Shown: positions 21,110 to 32,140, counted from the first letter of the stretch. The stretch is DNA of 64,000 bases from Batillaria attramentaria (GCA_018292915.2 JACVVK020000331.1:480001-544000); one strand, 5' to 3'. Translations and numbers: made by a program. Notes: a model not told the origin generated them from the sequence alone.

Positions 21110-22149
21110 CCAGACTTCGAAGCGAACGTGCGTTGCGTGTCTCGCATGCCTGCTGCCTGAAAACCCTGCCTCCCGCCGATCAAAGACTCAAAGACTGCTC
21201 AGCTGACAGGCGGACTGGAGCGTGGATACCGCTTAGTCGACCGCAGAAAATACACTGTGTGCGTGATAACGTGTTTGAGCCGTGGCTGAGGAAGACTCAT
21301 GATTATATACTGTAAATGGTGGCTTATTTCGTGAATGTGCACACGCATTGTAGGGACAAAAATCCTACCAGTGTAAAATATCAATGGTGGCTTTTTTATG
21401 AACGTTGAAAAGCTGTGACCGTACAACAATGTGAGTGGTGACTGTGTAAACTTGCACAAAACTGTGACTGGGTAAACTAAAATGGCCATGGTGTAAAGTG
21501 AAATGGTGACTTTTTGTGGAAAAAAAAATCATGGTGTAAATTGTGACTCTTTGACAGTTTCACGTTGATGTGAAACCAACTTCAAAGTTCAAGAGGATTG
21601 CTTTACCACTGTACTGTATGTTCATCTGCAATGACTACATGCGACATTGAAACAAGTGATTTTGCCAAATGAAGTATGTAAGTCGCAAAATGATATTCAC
21701 TGACTTTTTTACTGACGAGGGTGTATTTTAGTAGAACCAAGACTTTTCGTTGGGCAGACATTTCTAAACGCATAATGGCAAGAAGACAGTCGCGTAGCTG
21801 CTACACTATCAACTGCGATATGTGGAATCCATCAAGGGACGCTACCGATCACTTCCAGCGTGGTGTTGGGCTGGCCGCTTGCTGTGGTTGGGAGGAGGTT
21901 CGAATCTTCAACCAGAAAGTCTAGAACCTTTCCGCGCTGAGCATATCTTTGGACAACTCGGCTTTTGCTGTGTTTCATTGTGGTCTTCAGCCCAGAAATA
22001 TCTGTGACAGTAGATAACTACCATTTTTGTCAAGCCAGATACAGTCAAATTAAAAACTGTTGGATTTCCGTCATAAGTGAACCTGCTGAAATATCTTCCA
22101 GAATGTTGGTCTCTCAACCAACCTTTTTCAGAGTGACACACAAGACACC
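21110..22149 (+). other. Presumed 5' UTR / upstream region of the GPCR gene
   Basis: No recognisable protein and no repeat shared with the rest of the window. Several short upstream frames would reduce ribosome access if this is one untranslated exon. Confidence 0.3.
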
Positions 22150-22512
22150 ATGACCCCAATCCCAAGCACGTGGACTGATGACATCGTCTTCGTCACCACG
22201 ACGACAACAACAACACCAACCACCATCCCTTCGTCAAACGAGGACGATAGCGCGGGACTCCTCACCATGACAGCAGCCCCACCCCCCGGGCCAGGAGGCA
22301 AGAGGGAAGGGTTGTCAAACTTTTTTGCCCTGTGGGCGGTGGTTCTGCTGATGGTGACCGTGGCCGTCGTCACACTGGTGGCCAACGGGACCATACTGAC
22401 TATGTTCGTGTTGAGGAAAAGTCTGAGGAAATGCAAGAATATTTACATCGCCAGCTTGGCTGCTGCAGACATGGCCATCGGCATGACGGTACCCGCTGCT
22501 GCCTTAGAGCAG
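22150..22512 (+). CDS. Rhodopsin-family GPCR, exon 1 (N-terminus, TM1, TM2)
   Basis: Encodes 121 residues and ends in CAG|GTAGGC, phase 0. The extracellular N-terminus is Thr/Pro-rich (VTTTTTTTPTTIPSS), fits O-glycosylation and has no obvious signal peptide. TM1 spans about residues 58-84 and contains VANGTILTMFV. The intracellular loop RKSLRKCKN follows. TM2 begins NIYIASLAAADMAIG, which matches the family LxxAD motif (Asp 2.50). With the exons at 25049 and 27834 it makes one receptor of about 664 residues. Class-A receptors sit in the plasma membrane and signal through heterotrimeric G proteins. The ATG was chosen because it is the first in frame and gives a normal N-terminus length. Confidence 0.85.
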
Positions 22513-22622
22513 GTAGGCATAATTATATGTATTAGCTTGTCAGCTAAGGTTCACATAACTATCAAAGAAAGCATGCCCATGTCAGGTAGAGAATGACGTT
22601 CACTTTGTACTGTGCTTTCCTG

Positions 22623-22794
22623 GGGTGAGCCGGGGTGGTCGAATGGTAGAGCGTTGGACTTCCAATGCTCGGGCCGTGAGTTCGAATCCCGGCTGGGGCC
22701 AAATATTTGTGCTGGCTTTTTCATCGTTGCCCCGTCTTTGATATCATCCGTATGTGGTGGAAAAGGACGTTAAACCCCCAAACACCCACCCACC
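22623..22794 (+). mobile_element. SINE A in GPCR intron 1, with 13-bp TSD
   Basis: Complete copy with B box GAGTTCGAATCCC. CTGTGCTTTCCTG flanks it perfectly on both sides (22610-22622 and 22795-22807). Confidence 0.95.
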
Positions 22795-22807
22795 CTGTGC
22801 TTTCCTG

Positions 22808-23573
22808 TTTCAGCAGAACTCAGAAAAGAATACTAACAAAAGTTTACATCGTCACCTAATGCCTTCAGAACTGATATTAATTTGTTTGTGTTTTTGTTTT
22901 TTACGTTTTTTGGTAATCGGGAGTTCGATAAATTTAGCATGAAGGTGCAGCGTCTCCTGCGTGTCTTAGAGTTGATACTGCCCCGTAGACGAGTTTGCAT
23001 CATTTGTCCAACGTCACATGTCTTTGCACGTAGTACGGGCACACTTAGCCGCGAGCTAGTCTAGAGCTGCTTGAGCAAGTGAGATCCTAGCCATGAGGTA
23101 CCTTGCGGGCTGTCATTAATTACCCGTTCTGTGCACCAGTTAGCACGTGGTTTAGACGGCGTCATCCCAGTACTGTGCCCTTTTTAAAGCACAACAGTTC
23201 TTCTTTGTATCCTGTCATCACATTTTCTGTATGTGTGTAAAATAGATGTTGCAAAGTGACCCCTCGCAAACATCGTGTTCACATTCCTCCCAACACAACC
23301 GTAAGTTAAGCTAGATAAAAATTAAGAAAAACAAATGAAGTTCTTACCGCTTTTTCCTATTTCAGTTTACATCTTACAAATGGATTTTTTTGTATTTGTT
23401 TGTGGGGTTTTTTTGTTATTGTTTGTTTGTTTGTTTGTTTTCTTTCTTTCTTTATTTGGATGGTTTTGTTTTGTTTTGTTTTGTTTTGTTTTTGGGGGTC
23501 TCTTTGTTTGCCCCCCCCCCCCTTGTTACTTGCGCGGCATTAAGCCCTAAGAAGTCATTCACCCTTAGTTGTT
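22808..23573. other. GPCR intron 1 sequence, T-rich at the end
   Basis: Contains TTTG/TTTTG-rich sequence near 23400-23500 and a C run near 23512. No exon was found. Confidence 0.5.
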
Positions 23574-23753
<180 letters not shown>

Positions 23754-24544
23754 TTTTCGAAATTTTGGGTTTTTTAATTGTTGCTATTGTTTTTGTTTAG
23801 TGGGTTTTTTTTCTTCTGTGTGTGTGTGGGGGGGGGGTCATTTGTTTTCCTTTTGTTGGTTGTTGTTGTTGATTGTTTGATGCTTTGGGGATATTTTGTT
23901 GTTGTAGTGAGGATTTTTTTTCTCTTTAGGAATGGGGTGTTTGTGTGTTTGTTTTTACTTTTTTTTAAAACTTTTTTCGGGGAGGGGGGGTGAGGGGAGG
24001 TGATATGGGAAGGTGTTAGGTTCGATATTGCGTATGTTTTACTACCACCACGCGTCCCCTTTCCCGACCCCCTTCCCTCTCACCTGCAGCTGTTTACCTC
24101 CCCCTGAGAACTGCCTCGTTTTCATATCTTTTTCCTGATTTATCCATCATATTGTGCCTGGCATACCATCCCTCGGCAGTGCGCAGGAGTCCTGTAACTG
24201 AGTACCTCAGTGCATGTAAAGTGGGACTCAAGTGCAGTTATCCGAAGCGTGGAATGTTGAACCGTCCGGCTTTTCACGTTTGTATGCTGTTCTCCTTTAC
24301 ATTCCTGTGGCACCGCGGTAGGCATGTTCCTGCTCAGTCTGGGATACCGTGCTTACTCGTACACATTCCTTGTACAGTGTTCAGTTGCACACACATGTAT
24401 TCCTCCGTACCGTTCTTGTAAGAAGAAGAAGAACATGAAGAAGAAAAATAGTTTTTAAAAAATGAAGAAGAAATTTTCGTGTACTGAAATGCAGTAATAA
24501 ATATTAATAAATAATCATAATAAATAATAATAAATAATAATAAT
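23754..24544. other. GPCR intron 1, no exon recognised
   Basis: T- and G-rich homopolymer runs up to 24000, then unique sequence, then AATAATAA-rich sequence. Confidence 0.5.
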
Positions 24545-24550
24545 AAAAAC

Positions 24551-24600
<50 letters not shown>
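24545..24600 (+). repeat. (GATA)n microsatellite
   Basis: About thirteen GATA/AGAT units, within GPCR intron 1. Confidence 0.95.
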
Positions 24601-24601
<1 letters not shown>

Positions 24602-25048
24602 TTCCTTTACCTTTTGCTAGGTAGCCGCGAACTTTGTGGTTGGGGGAGGGTGGGATGCAGATGGTCAGTGGAATGTACTTCTTTACAAGAACCAGTAAAA
24701 AAAAAAGAGGGTACTTCGTATACTACAGACTCTATAGCCCAGAGTTTGTTGCGCATTATTTGGAAAAACACGGTTGGAAATCTTCGGTCCGTGGCGCAAT
24801 GATCCAAGTTGCCACCCAACCGACACACAGTCGAAACCCCCACAATGCTCCAAACAGCCTTTGTGGATGAAGCCTCCTGGGTCAGATGTATCGGACTAGG
24901 AAGAGGGCCGCTATACGCCAGCTGAGAGCTTTTCTGTGTTTGGTTCCGAGTCCATACTATACTTTGCTTTTACAAATATCTCCATATCTCTAATGTACAT
25001 AATTATCTGTATTAAACAGCCCCATGTTTTCTCTCTGTTTGTGTGCAG

Positions 25049-26286
25049 GTGGAGCCTGACTGGGTGCTTGAGGGTTTCTCGTGCCGCGTCTATCTCACCT
25101 TGAGATGCTCCCTGCTGTACGTGTCCCTGCTCAGCATACTGCTCATCACCGTTGATCGCTGGTGGTCCATCCACTACCCGTTCAGCTACAGGGTTCGACA
25201 GAGCAAGCGGATGGCGGCTTGTGCTGTGGCCTTCGTCTGGGTCGCCAGCTTCGCCTTGAACGTGTTTCCCGTGCTGCTGTGGGAACACGTGTCTGGCTTG
25301 GGGCACGGGTCAGAGTTCAAGGCCAGGGTGTCCGGGGTCGCGGCCTACCCTGAAGCGCTGATGTCCAATACATCTCCCAGTCCCCTCTCATCGTCGTCGT
25401 TGTTGCCGTCGATTTCATCTGCCACGTTGGAGCCTTCGCCGAGTTTTCCCCCGCCTTCCCCTTCACCTTCGTCGTTGATGTCAATGCTGACGACACTCGC
25501 AGCCACCACGACGAGCTCGCCAGAGATCCAACAGCAGACAGCTGCTTCGGACGTTTTCCTTCAGAAGGAACGCACCTACTCTGCCTGGTCAAGCCAGGAG
25601 AGTCGACAGGAAGACGGAGGTCACTCCAGACACTTCCTCAACACCGACAGGCATTGTGAGGTCCCCTACACGCCGCATTTCAGCTTCGTGCTTACCGTGT
25701 CTGTGGTTCAGTACTTTCTCCCGCTTCTCGCTCTCTGGGTCCTCAATAGCTCACTGTACATCAAAATCACCCGCCGGAAGAGCATCAAGATCCGCAGGTC
25801 GCTCAGCGTCAACGAAAACTACCTCCTCACATTCCGAAAATCCTCCTCAGAATCCGAGAGTTCCCCGAACGGGCAAGACAACGACGTGCCGTGTGCAGTT
25901 GACATGCGCAGTGCGGACCACAGGCAAAGGCTTCTGGCCGTCAGCCGAGCAACCACCAGGAGACACACCCTGGCGTTTCCTGGCAACCCGGGCCGTTTTG
26001 GAGGAGGAGGAGGAGGTGGTGGTGCTTGTGGAGGAGGGGCAGGCCCATGTACATGCCGCCTCAGAGCGCCTACAGACAGACTATGGCAAGACGAGTCTCC
26101 TTGCAGGACGCCTTGCCCGGGATCGGCAATATGGCGGCATGGGCTGGGGCTGTCCCAAACCTTCCCCGCGTCACCACGTGTCATTACTTCGGGAGCGCGA
26201 GTGGGCTGAACAGCGGGCCTTTGACACCAATGGGGGTGTGGCTCGGATCTGCTCCTCGCGCAAGTGTCTGCTCCAGGCGCAAGCAG
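25049..26286 (+). CDS. GPCR exon 2 (TM3-TM5 and third cytoplasmic loop), with a one-base frame break
   Basis: The acceptor GTGTGCAG precedes VEPDWVLEGFSCRVYL in phase 0. Cys 3.25 (SCRVYL) is present for the ECL1-ECL2 disulfide. TM3 ends LLITVDRWWSIHYP, a DRW version of DRY. Counting back from Asp 3.49, position 3.32 is Arg, where amine receptors have Asp. TM4 (AVAFVWVASFALNVFPVLLW) is followed by an unusually long ~130-residue Ser/Pro/Thr-rich second extracellular loop. TM5 (FVLTVSVVQYFLPLLALWVL) has Pro 5.50, but 5.58 is Asn instead of Tyr. The loop then carries basic and Ser-rich segments (RRKSIKIRRSLSVNEN). After a GGA repeat at 26000-26040 the frame hits a stop at 26207-26209. A good donor, AAGCAG|GTATGA at 26286, is phase 0 only in another frame. 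One base is therefore missing, or the splicing differs. Confidence 0.75.
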
Positions 26287-26291
26287 GTATG

Positions 26292-26450
26292 ACGAACTGT
26301 AGTCAGTATTCTCCATAGCAGCATCATACCAATTATCCTCATCCTCATCATCATGCGTAAGAAAATTTGCATCAGCTTCAGATCCCTCTGTGGAATTCAC
26401 CCACGATATGGCAGGAATACCACCAGAGCTGGCAAGTAGTGTGGGGCAGA
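26292..26450 (-). repeat. Dispersed repeat C, copy 3, beside the GPCR exon 2 donor
   Basis: Same ~150 bp as at 14405 and 20203. It starts within ~10 bp of the predicted donor site, inside intron 2. Confidence 0.65.
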
Positions 26451-26475
26451 CAAAAGTATAGTCAACTTTTGCTCA

Positions 26476-26476
<1 letters not shown>

Positions 26477-26557
<81 letters not shown>
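26477..26557 (+). repeat. (CA)n tract in GPCR intron 2
   Basis: About 40 CA units. Confidence 0.95.
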
Positions 26558-26560
<3 letters not shown>

Positions 26561-26757
26561 CAACGTGTTTCAAAAAGACCACAGACAAAACAAGTTTAGT
26601 CCCAAATTTGCGACTAAGTGACCTGTTTCGTGAGACAAGATAGATACAGGCAGCGCTACTTACCCTAGTTCATGGAGATCATCAGAAGTGAAGTTTGTTT
26701 AAAAATATTCTGTTACCGATTTCCGGCTTTATAAAAGCGGAATATAAGTAGGTCAGT

Positions 26758-26759
<2 letters not shown>

Positions 26760-26822
<63 letters not shown>
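26760..26822 (+). repeat. (CT)n tract in GPCR intron 2
   Basis: About 31 CT units, a polypyrimidine run ~1 kb upstream of the exon 3 acceptor. Confidence 0.95.
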
Positions 26823-26825
<3 letters not shown>

Positions 26826-27009
26826 CTTATTTTCTCCTCTTCCCCTTCAAGTCAAATTCTGTTTTAGTTCCATTAACTCAAAACCAGTCTTCGTCCCCCT
26901 AGCGTGGGATCTCATCACGTTTCGTTTCACAAGTACACGAAGTTTGCGGTGTTGTTTTATCCTCAGTGCGACGTGTGTGTAAATTTGTTTGAATTTGTCA
27001 AAATGGATG

Positions 27010-27075
27010 CCCCCCCCCCCCCCCAAAAAAAAAAAATTAAATAAATAAATAAATAAAAAAAATAAAATAAAATAA
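27010..27075 (+). repeat. C-run followed by A-run and AAAT repeats
   Basis: About 15 C then 11 A, then AAAT/AAAAT units. C-run/A-run pairs also occur at 30541 and inside SINE A at 32745. Confidence 0.85.
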
Positions 27076-27136
27076 ATCAATCAATAAATTGTGCCCCAAT
27101 CAGTTCCCCAAGTAACACAGACAGGGGCCGCGATGT

Positions 27137-27187
27137 GGGTGGGTGAGTAGGTGTTTGGTGGTTTTACGACCTTTTCCACCGCGTACG
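27137..27187 (-). mobile_element. SINE A 3' fragment
   Basis: GGTGTTTGGTGGTTTTACGA and CCTTTTCCACCGCGTACG match the minus-strand end of SINE A. Confidence 0.5.
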
Positions 27188-27833
27188 AGGAAAACTACGC
27201 AACACTAGTGATCCTTAATTTGCGTCGACTGCCAATCTGTCTGATTTATTTCTCCGAAAAGAAAGCCCAGGGTCGGCGAGGTTGGGAACTTGTAAATATG
27301 TTTTGGCCGAATGTGTATCTCGCATTCCATGCTTGTGTAAACTAGTCCATACAATTAGAAGACGGTGGATGCAGTTTACACAGGTGTCTAGTGATGAAGC
27401 GCTTTTCAAAACAAAATTAGCAAATTAAACGCCAGCGTTACGTAATCAGGGCATTACTTAAAGAACCTCCATAAAATCTGGATTTTCTTGGCCTAATGTT
27501 AACCATAACCATGGCTGATGAGACGTACCAAAGCAGAATAAACAGCGTTTTATTTTCCGAGAAAACATAGGTTCATTTCGGGAGGTTTGCTGTTGCTATT
27601 GTTGGCAAGACTGTTCTCATACATTTCTAGAACATTTTTTTTTAGCGAAAGACTTATCAGTTTTTCTCTGCTTTTCTGCTACAACATTTATAGTTTGAAA
27701 CCTGAAAACAGATTTGATAGAATATTTTGCCTCAGCTAAAAAAAATTACTTTTTAACTCTCCATACGCTATGCATTTTTTATTATTAATGAAAGCACGTC
27801 ACTTATGTGTTAATTTCTCTCCGTCTTTTCCAG

Positions 27834-28226
27834 AGTGATGACCTGGTCAAAGAGATGCTCGTTCGCCAGGACAAGAAAGCCGCCAGATGTCTCGGCCTGC
27901 TGGTCACGGTCTTCACGCTCTGCTGGCTTCCGCACACAGTGGTAGCCGTGTTACGCGCCAGTGACCCAAGCATGGTGGCCAGCTGGGTTCGCGATCTCGT
28001 CTTCTGGGTTCTCCTCCTCAACTCCGCCATCAACCCTTTCTTGTACGGTCTCCTCAACGCGGAGTTCCGGAAGATTCTCCGCGGATGGTTCTACTTCCGG
28101 CGAAGCAAGAACAAGTTCCGGTTGAAGCACGCACTACTTTACTGGAGTCTCCCGCCAAACGTCGACTCTGACCCAACCAAGGAAAACAACCCTAAGGGCT
28201 TGTTTGCTTCGCCCATCAAAGAGTGA
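27834..28226 (+). CDS. GPCR exon 3 (TM6, TM7, C-terminal tail)
   Basis: The acceptor TTTTCCAG precedes SDDLVKEMLVRQDKKAARCL in phase 0. Basic residues lead into TM6, with TLCWLPHTVV matching the CWxP motif; 6.51 is His and 6.52 Thr, where amine receptors usually have Phe-Phe. TM7 contains LLLNSAINPFLYGLLNAEF, with the NPxxY motif (NPFLY), followed by FRKILRGWFYF for helix 8. The tail of ~60 residues has no clear palmitoylation Cys. TGA at 28224-28226 ends the protein. Overall motifs are closest to muscarinic/histamine-type receptors, but the changed ligand-pocket positions make an amine ligand doubtful. I assign no gene name. Confidence 0.85.
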   Translation, partial: SDDLVKEMLVRQDKKAARCLGLLVTVFTLCWLPHTVVAVLRASDPSMVASWVRDLVFWVLLLNSAINPFLYGLLNAEFRKILRGWFYFRRSKNKFRLKHALLYWSLPPNVDSDPTKENNPKGLFASPIKE

Positions 28227-28710
28227 CGCTAGCAGACTGTTGGGGTTTGTTTGCCTCTTGTATTAAGAGTGACGCTAACAAGCTGCTGCTGTTCCGCTGC
28301 CTTATGCATGGTGCATCAAGCAACAGCTTGTTTCCGTTTGATTGCCTCTCCTTTTCCGAGAGTGACGCTAGCAGACTGTTGGAGTTTGTTCATAGGGCTC
28401 TCATAGGAGACCCGTTGATGCCAGCAGCCTCTTATTGTGGGTTTGCCTCAACTACCCAGATGGACGCTAGCAGAGTTTCGGGGTGTGTTACCTTCTAGTC
28501 TGAAGATGACGCTGGCAGACTGTTTCAAGTGTCTGGGTTTGAGTGCTTCTTATATCGAGAGTGACGCTAGCACATTTGTGGGAATTTCCCTATCCTACCA
28601 AGACTGAAGCTAGTAGACAGGTTGGGTTTGTTTGTGTTAGTATTGAGAGTGACACTAGCAGACTGTTCCTTGCTTGGCCTTACGAAAGTGACGTTTCCAG
28701 ACAGTTGTCG
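28216..28710 (+). repeat. Degenerate array of GAGTGACGCTAGCAGACTGT in the GPCR 3' UTR
   Basis: About nine copies of GAGTGACGCTAGCAGACTGT with a following GGGTTTGTTTGCCTC block, spaced 45-120 bp: near 28221, 28267, 28359, 28460, 28506, 28558, 28600, 28647 and 28686. The first copy supplies the last codon (GAG) and the stop codon (TGA) of the receptor. Confidence 0.75.
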
Positions 28711-29138
28711 TACTTAAATTACCTCTACTATTAAAAAGGGACATTGGCAAGGTTTGTGTAGGGGAGATAGTAGTGTCTGGAAACCTTGGACAAAGATATG
28801 ACTAAGAATGCTATTGTGTAAGTTTTCTTTTAAAAAAAAAGAACCGTGCCGCGACAATTTTTTTCGAGTCTGGACAAACATACTTCTTCTGGACACAGGA
28901 GGAGAGAATGGTTAACTGACTGGTTCTGGTGGAAAGAAAGACAGACATTCATTACAGCCTGAAATATCAGAAGAAAGACTAAAAGACACCGTTACCGGAC
29001 ACAAATACCGTATTGTGAGTCTCCGTCAGTCAGTATTAGAACTTATCTAATGAGTCTGACGATAAAATAATGACGTTTGATAAAGGTTATACCCTTCTGT
29101 CGCTGCCACATGGGCAGATGTGATTCAGATTGTGACAG

Positions 29139-29142
<4 letters not shown>

Positions 29143-29231
<89 letters not shown>

Positions 29232-29233
29232 GC

Positions 29234-29286
<53 letters not shown>

Positions 29287-29365
29287 TGTGTGTGTGTGTG
29301 TGTGTGTGTGCGTGTGTGAGAGAAAGACTGAGAGAGAGAGAGAGGGAGGGAGAGAGAGAGAATGA
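29143..29365 (+). repeat. (GT)n with (GC/GT) blocks then (GA)n
   Basis: GT repeats alternate with GCGT repeats and end in GA repeats, a strong Z-DNA candidate. Confidence 0.95.
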
Positions 29366-29687
29366 CTTCAATGGAATACAAATGATGGTCGATATTTGTA
29401 GACCCATAAACCTGAAGCATTATATCCCTAAACAACCCTATTCAAATGTTAATGTGTTCAAAGTTGTTAGGGTAATTTTGAATTTGAATGATTTGAATGA
29501 TTTCAGCTTGAAATAAGAGATTCATAACATTCTTATAATTTATAAGTACGTGTATATGAGTATACATGCTAATGTCTCTATCACTGCCTATTTATTCAAT
29601 TTGTTATAATTTATTGTATGACCAGAAATGTGTGATAAAGGAACTGAGCGAGGTATAAACTGGTGTTGTGGAAAGGTGCTTTCACTT

Positions 29688-29885
29688 GTCGAGTTTGGTG
29701 ACGTCATCCTACTGTTGTTGGGACGTTTGCTGACATCAGTCTGTTTTTTCTGGAACATTTGATGGCATCGGTCTACTGTCACGGTTTTGGAAAGTTGAAT
29801 GACGTCAGTCTGTCGTTGTTGAACGTCTGGTGACGTCATTCTACTGTTTGTGGAAGGTTCGGTGACGTCAGTCACCCCGTTGTGA
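29688..29885 (+). repeat. ~33-bp array carrying CRE palindromes (TGACGTCA)
   Basis: Six degenerate units of GGTGACGTCATTCTACTGTT followed by TGGAACGTTTG-like sequence. Four units keep a perfect TGACGTCA, the CREB/ATF site. It lies 1.5 kb beyond the GPCR stop, either in a long 3' UTR or downstream of it. Confidence 0.8.
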
Positions 29886-30201
29886 TCAAAGAGCATTTCC
29901 TGTGATTCGATCTCACTTGTTTTATTTTGGTACTTCAGTGAAAAACGTGATCGATTGTAACTTTCACATTTTTGTATATATCTGCTACAAAACGTTAACT
30001 CGTTCCGTGTGATCGTGTTATCATTGTCAGTGATCTGCCGGTCTTGTTCATTGTGACTTCATCCGTCTCAGTCTTTCGTTGTATGTGTATGACGTTGATA
30101 ATCGTTGTTCTTATCATTGTCACGGTCATTGTTGATGACGTGCAGTATCTTTGTACAACTTACCACTGTACCACGTGCCGGCAAAGCTGCGAAAAGGATC
30201 A

Positions 30202-30207
30202 AATAAA
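30202..30207 (+). promoter_or_regulatory. Possible poly(A) signal
   Basis: AATAAA in CAAATAAAAG. It could end a long GPCR transcript, but other A-rich hexamers exist nearby. Confidence 0.25.
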
Positions 30208-30247
30208 AGTAAATGTGAAACAAATATGTGAAGTTCCAACTGTGCGC

Positions 30248-30250
<3 letters not shown>

Positions 30251-30332
<82 letters not shown>
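30251..30332 (+). repeat. (GT)n then (GA)n
   Basis: About 29 GT units then 12 GA units. Confidence 0.95.
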
Positions 30333-30333
<1 letters not shown>

Positions 30334-30540
30334 CTGGGGGTGGGGAGAGGGGTGGGAAGAGGGAGAAGAAGAAGAAAAAGAAAAGAAGAATGTACAACGA
30401 ACCTTTCTTTTACAGAGATGAAAGCTATCGGTAAAAATTGTCAATTTGTCTTCTTGCCGTTGCTAAAAATATTCCGCTGAAAAAAAAAATAGAACAATGA
30501 TGAGAAGAATTAAGGTCCGCTGTGCTCAGTTGAAGGACAA

Positions 30541-30583
30541 CCCCCCCCCCCCCCCCCCAAAAAAAAAAAAAAAAAAAAAAACA
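30541..30583 (+). repeat. C18 run joined to A24 run
   Basis: Pure C homopolymer followed directly by a pure A homopolymer. Confidence 0.9.
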
Positions 30584-30996
30584 GAAAGTTCAACAACCTT
30601 GCTAAAATAGAAAATCGACCATGTAAACAAAGAACCTCTCTTTCGGCTGTGCCGGAAACAATTAGTGTTTAAGTGTCACTGAATACGGTGGCCTGATAAA
30701 ACAACCCGTGGCCGGATTCAGGATGTATCAGTCATTTATCACAGCGACCGACTCGTGAGCACACGATTTATCTGACCCGCTGGAAGCCGCCGCCAACCGT
30801 CTGTCTGGGGCAATAAAAGATATGTCTGGTGTGTACAGCGTGATTTTCTGACGCACGCGAGTTTTGTCCAATACGGCTGGGTTGGTATGGTGCCCGCGGC
30901 TACACCTCGCGTATACAGTGTTTGTAGGCTGAGAGACTTTCACTGTTCTTGTAATTCTGCTGAACAAACTGTTTAGATGATGGATCGCGATGACAC
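30584..30996. other. No gene recognised
   Basis: Unique sequence without supported exons. Confidence 0.4.
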
Positions 30997-31013
30997 GTGT
31001 GTGTGTGTATGTG

Positions 31014-31045
<32 letters not shown>

Positions 31046-31058
31046 TGCCGTGCGTGCG

Positions 31059-31126
<68 letters not shown>

Positions 31127-31138
31127 TGTGTGTGTGTG
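30997..31138 (+). repeat. (GT)n with GCGT block
   Basis: GT repeats with a GCGT-rich section near 31025-31065. Confidence 0.95.
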
Positions 31139-31933
31139 TTTCTATTTCTTTTGTCCTTTTAACAGCAAGTTTGAAAATTGGTTGCAAATTCCACCGTTTT
31201 CAAATAAAGGTATCTCAGTTTTAATATTCACTCAGCCACAGGGAGAGAGAGAGGGGGGGGGGGGGCAACCTCACGTGTCAGCACAACTCAGAAGAGGCAG
31301 AACTCGCGCGCACTAAGAAACTGCGTATCTGCTAAGCTTATGTGCGTTGTATCACTAGATGTTCACAAGTATCGCTCAGCTCTCCAGCACACTCCCATGT
31401 CACTCTCATCCCCCCCCCACCAACACACACCCCTCACACACACATACCCCACCCCACCCCAATGCCCCATTTTAAAATTGCTTTCACGGTGGAGAGAACA
31501 CGTGAAAACCCCATCCACACTGTCAACGTGCATTAGGGCCCTTCAAATATACTTACACTCTCTGCTGTTTTCCTTTTGTTTCCTGGGTCGTCGTCCCATA
31601 ATACGATGTTCACGAACCGTTCTGAGCCGGCAAAGCGCTTTTGGCAGTGTCGACCATCGTACCACTTAAAGATACCTGCACAGTGACGTACAGCATCACA
31701 CGCGGGGCTGGCGCTGAGCCAGCAGAAGGGTACACCTGACGCGAATAGTCAAGAAGTCAGCTAGTGTTGCGGCATAGGGAGGATTTGAATTTTCGCCGGC
31801 TCGCGCAGCCTGCAGGCGGCAGTGCACTGCACTCAGAGCTCTACTCATCATCCAGCCTACACGCGCACTCACAGGCCCAGCGGCCCTAGGTTATTCCCAA
31901 ACGGTGCAGCGCTCCCGAAGGGGAAGAAGACAA
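31139..31933. other. No gene recognised
   Basis: A G run at 31253-31264 and C-rich sequence at 31410-31460. Otherwise unique. Confidence 0.4.
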
Positions 31934-31935
31934 AG

Positions 31936-32097
31936 AGATAATTACAATTATCACTTTTTGCGCTTTTAGAGCAGCAGCATGGCGGGAAAAAAGGGATAAT
32001 TACAATTATCACTAGAGATAATTACAATGATCTCGAGATCATTGTAATTATGAGAGATAATTACAATTATCTTTTGATAATTATAATTATCACCTTT
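31936..32097. repeat. Cluster of nested palindromes (GATAATTACAATTATC)
   Basis: At least five copies of GATAATTACAATTATC-type half or full palindromes. The centre, ATTACAATGATCTCGAGATC and onward, forms a ~42-bp near-perfect hairpin. Flanks CACTTTTTGCGCTTTTAGAG and CACCTTTTTGCGCCGTTAAG are direct relatives. Confidence 0.8.
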
Positions 32098-32140
32098 TTG
32101 CGCCGTTAAGCCGTCATACTAGCGATCTCAGCTCATGTTT

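Noticed and set aside
25656..26318. 220-codon plus-strand frame overlapping the GPCR exon
   Set aside because: It is the +1 shadow of the receptor through TM5. Only after 26040 could any frame other than the receptor's matter, and the donor phase there favours the third frame.
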